From VXNF01 sp965116465 (GTDB lineage Bacteria > Actinomycetota > Acidimicrobiia > Acidimicrobiales > CATQHL01), in the NCBI GenBank assembly GCA_965116465.1, contig OZ220687.1:1054001-1118000 (forward strand): a stretch of DNA of 64,000 nt. Reading direction: 5' to 3'. A program made the position numbers and the translations under genes. A model generated the notes under the pieces. That model saw only the letters and a list, made by a program, of their open reading frames with translations. It was not told the DNA's origin and did no database searches. Below, in pieces: positions 23,942 to 32,945 of the stretch. Position 1 is the stretch's first letter. Every line of letters begins with the position of its first letter.

Positions 23942-26764
23942 ATGACTGACGATCCCCCAGGCGGGCTGACTCCCGAGCAGGAGGCTCGGCGGGACATCGA
24001 TGCGCAGTTGGCGGCGTGCGGTTGGGAGGTGCAGGACCACAAGTCTGCGGCGGTGGCCGCGGCTCAGGGTGTGGCGGTGCGGGAGGTGCCGGTCGGCGCC
24101 GGGCGGGCGGACTATGTGCTGTTCGTGGACCGCCAGGCGGTGGGGGTGATCGAGGCCAAGCCGGTGGGGACAACGCTCACGGGCGTGGAGACGCAGACCT
24201 TGGGATACCAGAAGTCCTATCCCGGCGAGTTGCCAAGTTTCCAGGTGGGCGGCGTTCTGCCGTTCGGCTATGAGTCCACCGGCGCCGAGACCCGGTTCAC
24301 GTGCGGGTTGGATCCGGTGCCGAGTTCACGGCGGGTGTTCGGCTTCCACCGGCCGGAGACGCTGGCCCGGTGGGTCACCGATCACGTGGAGACCGGGGCC
24401 GGCACGTTGCGCGCTGGCCTGCGGTTGCTGCCCGATCTGGATCCTCGAGGACTCTGGGACGCCCAGGCAGAGGCGATCCGGAGCCTCGAGGTGTCACTGC
24501 GGGACAACCGGCAGCGGGCACTGATCCAGATGGCCACGGGTGCGGGGAAGACCTTCACGGCGGTCAACGCCATCTACCGGCTGGTGCGCCACGCCGGGGC
24601 GCAGCGTGTGCTGTTCCTGGTGGATCGGGCGAATCTGGGCCGCCAGGCCGTCCGGGAGTTCGAGGGTTTCGACACGCCCGACGACGGCCGCAAGTTCACC
24701 GAGTTGTACAACGTGCGCCGGCTCACCTCCTCGCACCTCGACATGGCCGCCGAAGGCGCCACCAAGGTGCACGTCTCGACCATCCAGCGGCTGCACTCGC
24801 TGCTGCGGGGCGAAGAGATCGACGACGCCCTCGACGAACAGTCCGGCTTCGAGGTGGCGCCCGAGCAGCCCGTGGAGGTGGTCTACAACCCGGCGGTGCC
24901 CATCGAGTCCTACGACGTGATTGTCGTCGACGAGTGCCACCGCTCCATCTACGGGGTCTGGCGACAGATCCTGGAGTACTTCGACGCGTTCCTCGTCGGC
25001 CTGACCGCCACGCCGGGCATCCAGACCTTCGCCTTCTTCGAGCAGAACCTGGTCACCGAGTACGGCCATGCCGAGGCGGTGGCCGATCGGGTGAACGTGG
25101 ACTTCGACGTGTTCCGCATCCGCACCGAGATCACCGAGGGCGGCGGAACCGTGCCTGCTGGGTTCGTGACAGAGTTCCGCGACCGCCTGACCCGCGAACA
25201 GCGCCTCGAACTCGTTGACGAGGACGTGGACTACGACGCCGCCGAACTGGACCGCCGGGTGGTAGCGCCCGACCAGATCCGCACCGTCGTGGCGACGCTG
25301 CGGAACTCGCTGCCGACGATGTTCCCCGACCGCGAGCGACATACCAATGGGCGGCTGCGCCACATCCCCAAGACGCTGATCTTTGCCAAGGACGACAGCC
25401 ACGCGGATGACATCGTCCAGATCGTGCGCGAGGAGTTCGGCCTCGGCAACGAGGCTGCGGTCAAGATCACCTACCGTTCCGGCGATGCCGGCCACAATCC
25501 CGAGCAGTTGCTGCAACAGTTCCGCAACGCCTACAACCCCCGCATCGCCGTGACCGTCGATCTCATCGCCACCGGCACCGACGTGAAGCCCATCGAGTGC
25601 GTGGTGTTCATGCGGCGGGTGCGCAGCCGCAACTACTTCGAACAGATGAAGGGGCGCGGCGTGCGGGTCATCGACCCCAACGACCTGCGGGCCGTCACCC
25701 CCGACGCTACCGTGAAGGACCGCTTCGTGCTCGTGGACGCGGTCGGCGTGACCGACGACGACCTGCCCGAGACCGTGCCGATGGAGCGCAAGCGCCATGA
25801 GAGCTTCGACCAGCTCCTGGCCCGCATCGGCCTCGGCTCCACCGACGAGGCCACAGTGTCTTCGGTGGCCTCACGCCTGGCCCGACTCGACCAGCGCATG
25901 ACCGCCGAGGACCGCGCCGAGGTGGACAAGATCGCCGGCATGAGCCTCAGCGCGCTCGCCCACCAACTCGTCGACGCGCTCGACCCCGACCGCCACCTGC
26001 AAGCGGCCGCCGAGGCCGCCGGCACCGACGCTCCCAGCACCGAGCAGGTCGCTGCCGCGCGGGAGCAGTTGGTCCGCACTGCCATCCGACCCCTCGCCGG
26101 AAACTCCGAGCTGCGGGAGAAGTTGATCGAGATCCGCCGCAGCTACGAACAGATGATCGACTCCGCCTCTGCCGACATTGTCATCTCCGAAGGCTTCTCC
26201 GTCGACGCCACCGACCGGGCCCGCCGCCAGACCGAGTCGTTCCGGCAGTTCATCGAGGACAACCGAGACCAGATCACCGCCCTGCAAGTGCTCTACGACC
26301 AGCCGCCTGGTGGATTCTTCACCTACGAGGACATCAGGGAACTCGCCAACGCCATCGCCCGCCCGCCCCACCGCTGGACCACAGAGAACCTCTGGGCCGC
26401 CTACGAGACCCTCGACGCAAGCAAGGTTCGCGGCTCGGGCCACCGCGTGAACACAGACCTCGTCAGCCTCGTCCGCTACGCACTCGGCCTGACCGACGAA
26501 CTGGTGGCCTACCCCGACCTGGTCCACGAGCGCTTTGAGGCGTGGCTGCAGCAACAGCGAAACTCCGGCCGCACCCTCACCGACGAGCAGGTCACCTACC
26601 TCCGCCTGATCCGCGACCACCTCGCCACGAGCCTCATGGTTGCCCCACGCGACCTCCAAGACCCACCGTTCAGTACTCACGGCGGCTACGGCAGAGCCCG
26701 CCAACTCTTCGGAGAGGAACTCACACCGCTGATGGACGAACTGATGGAGGTGTTGGTGGCGTGA
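23942..26764 (+). CDS. hsdR: Type I restriction enzyme R subunit
   Basis: HsdR gives the type I complex its ATP-driven translocation and DNA cutting. The 940-residue protein has a PD-(D/E)XK nuclease domain at the N-terminus (D57 in GRADYVLF, E71-A-K73 in GVIEAKPVG), helicase Walker A MATGAGKTFT (about residue 197), the DECH box VVDECHRS (about residue 330), SAT-like TATPG, and C-terminal helical coupling regions. All key residues are present, so it appears active. It begins the operon, and its stop overlaps the hsdS GTG by 4 bases. The operon order R-S-M is uncommon. Confidence 0.95.
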   Translation: MTDDPPGGLTPEQEARRDIDAQLAACGWEVQDHKSAAVAAAQGVAVREVPVGAGRADYVLFVDRQAVGVIEAKPVGTTLTGVETQTLGYQKSYPGELPSFQVGGVLPFGYESTGAETRFTCGLDPVPSSRRVFGFHRPETLARWVTDHVETGAGTLRAGLRLLPDLDPRGLWDAQAEAIRSLEVSLRDNRQRALIQMATGAGKTFTAVNAIYRLVRHAGAQRVLFLVDRANLGRQAVREFEGFDTPDDGRKFTELYNVRRLTSSHLDMAAEGATKVHVSTIQRLHSLLRGEEIDDALDEQSGFEVAPEQPVEVVYNPAVPIESYDVIVVDECHRSIYGVWRQILEYFDAFLVGLTATPGIQTFAFFEQNLVTEYGHAEAVADRVNVDFDVFRIRTEITEGGGTVPAGFVTEFRDRLTREQRLELVDEDVDYDAAELDRRVVAPDQIRTVVATLRNSLPTMFPDRERHTNGRLRHIPKTLIFAKDDSHADDIVQIVREEFGLGNEAAVKITYRSGDAGHNPEQLLQQFRNAYNPRIAVTVDLIATGTDVKPIECVVFMRRVRSRNYFEQMKGRGVRVIDPNDLRAVTPDATVKDRFVLVDAVGVTDDDLPETVPMERKRHESFDQLLARIGLGSTDEATVSSVASRLARLDQRMTAEDRAEVDKIAGMSLSALAHQLVDALDPDRHLQAAAEAAGTDAPSTEQVAAAREQLVRTAIRPLAGNSELREKLIEIRRSYEQMIDSASADIVISEGFSVDATDRARRQTESFRQFIEDNRDQITALQVLYDQPPGGFFTYEDIRELANAIARPPHRWTTENLWAAYETLDASKVRGSGHRVNTDLVSLVRYALGLTDELVAYPDLVHERFEAWLQQQRNSGRTLTDEQVTYLRLIRDHLATSLMVAPRDLQDPPFSTHGGYGRARQLFGEELTPLMDELMEVLVA

Positions 26765-28023
26765 GCAACAACCTCCCACCGGGCTGGGCGTGGACAACAG
26801 TCGGCGATCTAAGCAATGTCGAGTACGGAAAGGGACTCTCCAAGAAACAACGCGTTCAGTCCGGGGCGATCGAGGTCTACGGGTCCGCCGGCCTCGCTGG
26901 CCACCACGATCAAGCTCTGGTCGAAGAGCCGGTCATCGTCGTTGGCCGGAAGGGCAACGCTGGAGCGGTCTGGCTGACAAATCGACCGTCATGGCCGATC
27001 GACACGACGTATTTCCTCCGCCCCCCGCAGGGACTGCTGTCCGACTTCTTAGCACTGCAACTTGGACACCAAGATCTCGTTGGCCTCGACTCGTCAACGA
27101 CGATCCCGAGCCTGCGCCGTCCCGACCTTGAAGCGAGTCCGGTTGCGATAGCACCGGTCTTGGAACAAAAGCGGATCGTTGCTGCCATCGAGGAACACTT
27201 CTCCCGCCTCGACGCCGCCGAGGCGACGCTGCGCCAGACCCTGCAACGACTCGACACTCTCCGAGTGTCAACCCTCACCGACGCCTTCCACGCCAACCGC
27301 GAACCTCCCAATGGCTGGCGGAACTTGCGCCTCGAGAATCTGTTGGAGCACTCGATTGGTGGACTCTGGGGAAGCCCGGCCGGCGAGGACGAGCACGATG
27401 TCGACGTCATCCGGGTCACAGAACTCAAGGACCACGGGACACTGTCGATGCGTACCGCTGCCCGTCGGTCTATCACCAAGCGCCAGCTGTCGTCCCGCCT
27501 CTTACGCGTGGGCGATCTCGTACTTGAGAAGTCGGGCGGCGGTCCAACGACACCCGTCGGACGGGTGGCACGATTCCCGGGTCACACTCGCGACGCGATC
27601 TGCACAAACTTCATGCAGCTCATGCGACCAAGCTCTGAGCTTGTCGAAAGCAGATTCTTGCACTGGCAGTTGCATTATCGATACGTATCAGGCGCCACCG
27701 CGACCCTGAACAAGGGATCGGGCAACATCCGCAATCTCCATACGAAGGAGTATCTGCGGCAGCCGGTCACTCTTCCGCCAATTGATGAACAGGTCCAGAT
27801 CTCACGCGGGGTCGAGGAGTTCTTCGCACAAGCGAGGGAGTTGGAACGAGCGGTGAAAGGGGCTCTAGCGAGACTTGCCGGGCTCCGAAGATCACTGCTG
27901 GCGGCGGCGTTCTCCGGGAGGCTCGTGCCGCAGGATCCCGACGATGAGCCCGCGTCAGTGCTTCTTGAGCGCATCACCGCTTCCCGGCCACCGAAGCCAG
28001 CGCGTCGGAGGATGAGATCGTGA
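26761..28023 (+). CDS. hsdS: Type I restriction-modification specificity subunit S
   Basis: HsdS names the DNA target for both cutting and methylation. The 420-residue protein has two target-recognition regions, about residues 1-135 (starting PPGWAWTTVGDL) and about 185-345. Each is followed by a conserved helical spacer (HFSRLDAAEATLRQTLQRLD, and FFAQARELERAVKGALARL). The C-terminus AAFSGRLVPQDPDDEPA is typical. The GTG start overlaps the hsdR stop, and the stop overlaps the hsdM GTG, so all three are coupled. The target sequence cannot be predicted. Base composition of the recognition regions looks a little lower in GC than hsdR and hsdM. Confidence 0.94.
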   Translation: MSNNLPPGWAWTTVGDLSNVEYGKGLSKKQRVQSGAIEVYGSAGLAGHHDQALVEEPVIVVGRKGNAGAVWLTNRPSWPIDTTYFLRPPQGLLSDFLALQLGHQDLVGLDSSTTIPSLRRPDLEASPVAIAPVLEQKRIVAAIEEHFSRLDAAEATLRQTLQRLDTLRVSTLTDAFHANREPPNGWRNLRLENLLEHSIGGLWGSPAGEDEHDVDVIRVTELKDHGTLSMRTAARRSITKRQLSSRLLRVGDLVLEKSGGGPTTPVGRVARFPGHTRDAICTNFMQLMRPSSELVESRFLHWQLHYRYVSGATATLNKGSGNIRNLHTKEYLRQPVTLPPIDEQVQISRGVEEFFAQARELERAVKGALARLAGLRRSLLAAAFSGRLVPQDPDDEPASVLLERITASRPPKPARRRMRS

Positions 28024-29450
28024 CTGCCGACCCGAAGGCCCTCGTGGAAAAGTTGTGGGACTACTGCAAGGTCCTGCGGGATGACGGGTTGTCGTATGGC
28101 GAGTACCTGGAGCAACTCACCTATCTGCTGTTCCTGAAGATGGCCGACGAGCAGTTTGAGCAGCTCGGCGGCGAGCGGGTGGTGCCTGCCGGCCTCGGCT
28201 GGCCATCGCTGTTGCGGCGCTCGGGCGTCGAGTTGGAGCAGCACTATGGCACGGTCCTTGAAGAACTCGGCACGGGCGACGACATGTTGGGTGTTGTCTT
28301 CCGCAAGGCCCGCAACCGGGTGCAGGACCCGGCGAAGCTGGAGCGGCTCATCAAGGAGTTCGTGGACCGCCACGAGTGGCTGAGCCTCGACGCCGACCTG
28401 AAGGGCGACGCCTACGAGGGCCTGATCGAGAAGACCGCCCAGGAGGGCGCCCGGGGTGCGGGCCAGTACTTCACGCCGCGAGCGCTCATCTCGGCCATCG
28501 TCGACGTGATGCAGCCTGGCCCCGACGACCGAATCTGCGACCCGGCGTGTGGCACCGGCGGCTTCTTCCTCGGCGCCTACGCGTCGATCTTGGAACGGTT
28601 CCCGCACCTGGAGCCCCATCAGACCGCGCACCTGCGCTCGGGGGCGTTCACGGGTTGGGAGATCGCGGATCTGCCCGCGCGGCTGTGCGTCATGAACCTG
28701 TTGTTGCACGGCATCGAGAGCCCCGAGTCCGACTCGCCGATCCACGTCGACGACGCCCTGCGGGACTCGCCTAGCACCCGCTTCGACATGGTGCTCACGA
28801 ACCCTCCGTTCGGGCGGTCCTCCTCGGACAGCTACGAGCGCGACGACTTCTGGGCCACCACCCGCAACAAGCAACTCAACTTCGTCCAGCACATCGCCGG
28901 CCTGCTGCGCATCGACGGCACCGCGGCGGTGGTGGTGCCCGACAACGTGCTCTTCGAGGCCGGCGCCGGCGAGACCATCCGCCGCCGCCTGCTGGCCGAC
29001 TGCGAGGTCCACACCCTGCTGCGCCTGCCGACCGGCATCTTCTACGCCCAAGGCGTCAAGGCCAACGTCCTGTTCTTCCGCCGCCGCCCCGGCGCCGAGC
29101 AGGCCTGGACGAGAGAGTTATGGGTCTACGACCTGCGCACCAACAAGCACTTCACCCGCAAGCAGAACCCCCTCCGCCGCGCCGACCTCGACGACTTCGT
29201 GGCCTGCTACCGCCCCGGCGAACTCCACCGCCGCCAGGAGTCCGAACGCTTCAAGCGCTTCACCTACGACGAGCTACTGGCCCGTGACAAGGTCAGCCTC
29301 GACATCTTCTGGCTCCGCGACGACAGCCTCACCGACACCGACGACCTCCCACCCCCCGCCATCCTCGCCGCCGAAATCGCCGAAGACCTCCAAGCCGCCC
29401 TAGAAGAAATCCAAGCCCTCGCCGAAAGTCTCGGAGGCACGGGGACCTGA
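28020..29450 (+). CDS. hsdM: Type I restriction-modification methyltransferase M subunit
   Basis: HsdM is the N6-adenine methyltransferase of the complex. The 476-residue protein has the N-terminal HsdM helical domain (LWDYCKVLRDDGLSYGEYL), the SAM-binding motif DPACGTGGFFLG (about residue 174) and the catalytic NPPFG (about residue 261), with a C-terminal helical tail that docks on HsdS. All motifs are intact. It overlaps hsdS by 4 bases and is the last gene of the operon. The downstream gap of 101 bases to a convergent gene has no obvious terminator. Confidence 0.95.
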   Translation: MTADPKALVEKLWDYCKVLRDDGLSYGEYLEQLTYLLFLKMADEQFEQLGGERVVPAGLGWPSLLRRSGVELEQHYGTVLEELGTGDDMLGVVFRKARNRVQDPAKLERLIKEFVDRHEWLSLDADLKGDAYEGLIEKTAQEGARGAGQYFTPRALISAIVDVMQPGPDDRICDPACGTGGFFLGAYASILERFPHLEPHQTAHLRSGAFTGWEIADLPARLCVMNLLLHGIESPESDSPIHVDDALRDSPSTRFDMVLTNPPFGRSSSDSYERDDFWATTRNKQLNFVQHIAGLLRIDGTAAVVVPDNVLFEAGAGETIRRRLLADCEVHTLLRLPTGIFYAQGVKANVLFFRRRPGAEQAWTRELWVYDLRTNKHFTRKQNPLRRADLDDFVACYRPGELHRRQESERFKRFTYDELLARDKVSLDIFWLRDDSLTDTDDLPPPAILAAEIAEDLQAALEEIQALAESLGGTGT

Positions 29451-29551
29451 CCACCCCGCGGGCCTGCTTCCGGATGCTCGCGATCGGGACACCGCCCCGG
29501 GACACGTGTCATCCGTTCTGCTCGTTCGCCAGCGGTCAACCTCCTCGGGCC

Positions 29552-30112
29552 TCACGCAGGATCGATGAGATCGAGATTCACAAGCCGGTAACTCATCGCT
29601 TGTGGGCTCACTCGAAAGAGCGTCGCCAGTGATCTGACCAAGCTCTCGGTCGAATCAGACGCAGACCGTGACAGGTGTTGGCGAAACGCCCTTTCGATCA
29701 TCGGCCCTGGCATGAGCAACTCGGCGGCGAACGCATTCGCCTCGATCTCACGTCGATCAGTGGCAGCTGAAGAGCGTCGATCTCGGAATAGCACTTCGCG
29801 GGGCTTGTCGATCACGACTTCCGGCCTGTCCAAGGGTGCGTTCTTCAGGTGCAGAATGGCATGCCCAAGTTCGTGAGCGATCGTGAAGCGCTGTCGTGTG
29901 GCTGAATGGAACGTGTTGACACCGATTGTCTTTCGCCCGTCTGGCCTATGGATCAGAAGGCCAGACGTATCACCCTGAAACGACTTGTAGACGATCTGGA
30001 CGCCTAGTGCAGCCGCCATTCGGTCTACCGGCGTTGGGGGCGCGTCAACCCCGACTTGAGCAAGCAGTTGTTCTGCCGCCTCAACTGCCTTGCGCGTGCC
30101 CGACGCCATCAA
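29552..30112 (-). CDS. ImmA/IrrE-family metallopeptidase
   Basis: The 186-residue protein has the zinc peptidase motif HELGH (H80-E81-x-x-H84, in FTIAHELGHAIL), a third-ligand glutamate in EIEANAFAAELLMP (about E124), and a helical C-terminus. ImmA-type enzymes cut the partner XRE repressor and so release gene expression, as in ICEBs1. IrrE relatives do so after DNA damage. The gene starts inside the stop of the XRE gene (ATGA overlap), so it is cotranscribed with its likely substrate. It ends convergent to the restriction operon. Confidence 0.9.
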   Translation of the reverse strand: MMASGTRKAVEAAEQLLAQVGVDAPPTPVDRMAAALGVQIVYKSFQGDTSGLLIHRPDGRKTIGVNTFHSATRQRFTIAHELGHAILHLKNAPLDRPEVVIDKPREVLFRDRRSSAATDRREIEANAFAAELLMPGPMIERAFRQHLSRSASDSTESLVRSLATLFRVSPQAMSYRLVNLDLIDPA

Positions 30113-30426
30113 CCGTTCTCCCTCGCTGTCTCGCTGGTGATCTCCGCGAGGAATGCACGATCGCTCGCGTCCGGTTCGCCGATTCGGTACGTCACGCTCG
30201 GCTCGGTTGCTTCGCGGGGTAGCAGACGGGCGGGTTCGCAGCCGAGCACCGCGGCGAACTTCGGCAAGCTGGACAGGGGGATGCCCTGGCGCCCTTGCTC
30301 GATGTTCACAATCGAGGTCCTGCTCATGCCTAGCCGCGTGGCAACCTCCTCCTGGGTGAGCCCTGCGGTGACCCTGCGTTGCCTGACGGTTGACCCAAAA
30401 TGTTGATTGAACTCCTCCCGATCCAC
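30109..30426 (-). CDS. XRE-family repressor paired with ImmA protease
   Basis: The 105-residue protein has a Cro/CI-type helix-turn-helix at about residues 12-67 (GLTQEEVATRLGMSRTSIVNIEQGRQGIPL) and a short tail that the ImmA-type protease may cleave. The GTG start faces an AT-rich divergent region (30427-30670) shared with the NYN gene, a natural operator site. Targets could include its own pair and the NYN gene. An effect on the restriction operon is possible but not shown. Confidence 0.9.
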   Translation of the reverse strand: MDREEFNQHFGSTVRQRRVTAGLTQEEVATRLGMSRTSIVNIEQGRQGIPLSSLPKFAAVLGCEPARLLPREATEPSVTYRIGEPDASDRAFLAEITSETARENG

Positions 30427-30500
30427 GTTCCCATTCTGTTCTCCACCCGCCGTTAAGTCAAGTGTTTACAACTGTTGGTTATACAAACTGTCTGGCACGC

Positions 30501-30529
30501 TTGACGAGCACGGCAAAACACAGTATTGT
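30501..30529 (+). promoter_or_regulatory. Consensus sigma-70-type promoter for the NYN gene
   Basis: TTGACG (30501-30506), a 17-base spacer and TATTGT (30524-30529) form one of the best housekeeping-type promoters in the window. Transcription should start near 30536, leaving about 135 bases of leader before the ATG at 30671. The region to the left (about 30460-30490) is AT-rich and probably holds the divergent XRE promoter and operator. Confidence 0.6.
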
Positions 30530-30670
30530 TCTCCGAGTTACGACGGGACCGTGGCAGCCGACGGACCTGACGCGACACACACGCTAGGGATGCAGGGAGC
30601 GAACCGATGTCAGCAAGCGAGATTGCGGACTCATGGTCCGCCGACACGGGGCCCGAGGAGGGGAGTTGCG

Positions 30671-31282
30671 ATGGCTGACTTGCAGCGGCTCGCTGTCTTC
30701 ATCGACTACCAGAATGCCTATCGCGGCGCCCGGGATGCCTTTGGTGCAGACCGCTTCGATCATCACATCGTCGGGCAATTCGATCCCCTCAAGCTCGCGA
30801 GGCTGATCGCTACACTCCACCCCAGCTATCAGGGAGCGAAACTTCGCAAGCTTGTACAGGTACAGATCTACCGAGGGATACCCTCCTCGACGCGGGATCC
30901 GACGGGCTACGCGGCTGCGCGCAAGCAACATGCACGGTGGCAGAGTCTTGCGAGCCAGCACGGACCGCAGATCGAGGTCTGTACCCGGCCGCTGGACTAC
31001 CGGGGGAATCAAGTTCGTGAGAAGGGCATCGACGTGCTCCTCGCGCTGGATCTCGCGTTCGGCGCCGCCAACTCAGAATTCGATGTCCTGGTGCTGTTCT
31101 CAGGCGACTCAGATCTCCTACCAGCGCTGGAGCGCGCCCACTCGGCTGGTGTGGCATGTGAGGTAGCGACTTGGGTAGGCGGTCGACGCCAGCAGCCGCG
31201 AAGGAGCTACATCAAGTGGGAGCACCGTCTCGCGGAGCGAGACTACGACCAGGTTCACGACTCCTTCGACTACCGCCCGTAG
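30671..31282 (+). CDS. NYN/LabA-like PIN-fold nuclease
   Basis: The 203-residue protein has the NYN-domain signature VFIDYQNAYRGA at residues 9-20 and the second acidic motif LVLFSGDSDLLPALE at about 143-157, with KGIDVLLALDLAFGA between them. This is the metal-binding PIN-like fold of LabA/DUF88 proteins, so it is probably an RNase or other nuclease. The ATG is set by GGAGGGGAG upstream. It has its own strong promoter and a clear intrinsic terminator, a compact stand-alone unit inside the defence island. No antitoxin is evident. Confidence 0.83.
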   Translation: MADLQRLAVFIDYQNAYRGARDAFGADRFDHHIVGQFDPLKLARLIATLHPSYQGAKLRKLVQVQIYRGIPSSTRDPTGYAAARKQHARWQSLASQHGPQIEVCTRPLDYRGNQVREKGIDVLLALDLAFGAANSEFDVLVLFSGDSDLLPALERAHSAGVACEVATWVGGRRQQPRRSYIKWEHRLAERDYDQVHDSFDYRP

Positions 31283-31324
31283 TTGCACCCGGGACTATCG
31301 GGTGGTATACCCTTGGGTAATCCT

Positions 31325-31371
31325 CCCCGCCGTCCACCACCGCTCGTCGGTGGTGCACTGGCGGGGTTTTT
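31325..31371 (+). terminator. Intrinsic terminator after the NYN gene
   Basis: A GC-rich hairpin pairs CCCCGCC with GGCGGGG and CCACCACCG with CGGTGGTG around a 4-5 base loop (31325-31366). A run of five T follows. It begins 42 bases after the NYN stop and is the clearest rho-independent terminator in the window. Confidence 0.75.
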
Positions 31372-31752
31372 CGTCTCGCCCCTACTTCCCCGACCTAAGA
31401 CACGTTCGCGATCCAGTCTCGCTGCGACGAGGTGCTCCTCCGACGATCGCGAGCGAACGCCTCGACCACGCCAACTCTCGCCAGGTGCGCCATCTGCTCG
31501 CGCCCCGATGCTCCTGCACGCACGTCGGCATCGACTAGACCTTCAGGCAGCCGCCGACATGTTGCTGTGACCGCGTCGCCACGGGTCTCTTGATCGCGCG
31601 TCGGAAACTAGCGGGGCATGGGGGCCACGGTCAGAGCCCACGGTCCTACGCGATTCTCCAGGTGGACTCAAGGGATCCGGTTTGGCGAGGCGCTCCACGG
31701 GACGCTGGAAATAGCCGTCAATGTTGCCGGCGCGAATAGCAGAGGGCAGATG
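31372..31752. other. Stretch without a supported gene
   Basis: Between the terminator and the split gene I see only open frames with no family resemblance, no ribosome site and poor codon character. An ATG at 31618 opens a frame continuous with the following gene fragment, but its first 45 codons look non-coding. No repeat or attachment site was recognised. Confidence 0.5.
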
Positions 31753-32004
31753 ATGCCGAGTATCGAGTACGAGACCCAAATCGAGGATCTGCTTCGTCAC
31801 TGGAGAAACGAGATCTACGATGGCGTGCTGGTCAACGATGTTCTCCCGGCAACGCAAATCTATGCTCATACTTCGTTGCAGCAAACGACCGACGCCTACG
31901 ATGTGCCAGCCATCTTCCCGATGTTCTCGAACACTATGGGAATACACGATCACTACGGAAATGCCCTTTACTCGGTTAGGCGCCGCCTGTACATCCATTC
32001 GTAA
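31753..32004 (+). pseudogene. N-terminal fragment of a split, DUF5677-like gene
   Basis: This frame gives 83 residues from an ATG with AGAGGG six bases upstream (SIEYETQIEDLLRHWRNEIY, AYDVPAIFPMFSNTMGIHDH, ALYSVRRRLYIHS). The sequence looks coding and matches the layout of proteins whose helical core has an A-L-x-x-x-R-R segment before an ALxRxALES-like helix. It ends in TAA just where the next frame becomes protein-like, so the two are best read as one gene broken by a frameshift. The region is clearly lower in GC than its neighbours. Family assignment is tentative. Confidence 0.5.
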
Positions 32005-32029
32005 TGCTCTGCAGTCGATCCACGTTCGC

Positions 32030-32641
32030 ATGGACTGTCATGCTGCAATCGCATCAGCGCGGAGAGCACATGAATCTCTATGGCAGATGTTCTGGCTTGC
32101 TAACCCCAAAATCGATGGAGATGCTCGTGTGAAGAGAGTGCTGCAAGTGACGCGGCAAGAGATTGAAGAAGCTCTCCGGTTCTTTTCGAATAGCGTCAAT
32201 ATAGAGATAGAGGACAAGTTACGAGGGTTTCACCGCAACATCGAGAACCTCATCGGAAAGCACAAGTATTCACCAAAGCAGGGATGGACTGAGTACCAGG
32301 CCTGCTTTGCTCATCTCGCTGGCGACCCACCACATGTGATAGGTCAATTCGCCTCTGCAGATATAGACGAGAGTGCTCTGGTCTGGAGCATGATGAGCAA
32401 TATGACGCATCCAAATGTCGTCTTCGACTGGATCATTCAGATTCAAGACGATCCCCAGGACCGGATGGATCGACTCCAAGTGCTGCCTGTAATTTATGCG
32501 ATCGGAATGGTTGTCAATTTGACTACGCTGGTGATGCAAGAATCAAAGCTACCGAATCACCAAGTTGTGAAGGTCAATGAATCTGTGCGTCACTCCTTAG
32601 CCGCTGCACAAGTGTTGTTGGAGTTGAATCGTCGACGATAG
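32030..32641 (+). pseudogene. C-terminal fragment of the split, DUF5677-like gene
   Basis: This frame gives 203 residues from ATG 32030 and is open upstream to 31820, but residues before about 31990 look non-coding. The visible part has helical segments HAAIASARRAHESLWQMFWL, RKRV-like VKRVLQVTRQEIEEALRFF and a long C-terminal helix (SVRHSLAAAQVLLELNRRR). This resembles HEPN-like or DUF5677-type proteins that occur in defence islands. It is either the second half of a frameshifted gene or a separate gene using ATG 32030, which has no good ribosome site. GC content is low for the window, suggesting transfer. Confidence 0.5.
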
Positions 32642-32945
32642 CCAGCTCCTGGCGAAGGAGCGGCAGGTAAGTTCCCGATCTGGATCTCCTGATCGAGTCG
32701 AGAAAGCCGACCTCGCGTGACTATCAGCGATCTCTTCCCTGAACCGAGTTCGCAGAACGCCAAGTCGCGTAGAAGCGCAAGACCCGACTGCTCACCGTCC
32801 GGAGAGGAGCCGGGCCTGCTTCCTTGAGCTACTGCTCTCGGTGTGACCAGTCTCGCCGCAGAAGCAGCAGGCTTCAATCTGGCCCGATTGGCCCGGACGG
32901 CGACGCTCGGCAAGGCTGTCACACCCCGTTCCTACGCTCGGGGCT
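32642..32945. other. Stretch without a supported gene
   Basis: This stretch holds a short hairpin (GCTCCT and AGGAGC arms at about 32644-32660, no T-run) directly after the split gene, and, at its end, TACGCT (32933-32938), the leaderless -10 of the DUF5131 gene. Minus-strand frames here have no recognisable domain. Confidence 0.45.

Noticed and set aside
31302..31570. Frames across and beyond the NYN terminator
   Set aside because: They translate the terminator hairpin itself and have no coding character.
32590..32922. 110-codon minus-strand frame in the gap after the split gene
   Set aside because: It has no domain, no ribosome site and no leaderless hexamer, and it runs into the 3' end of the split gene.
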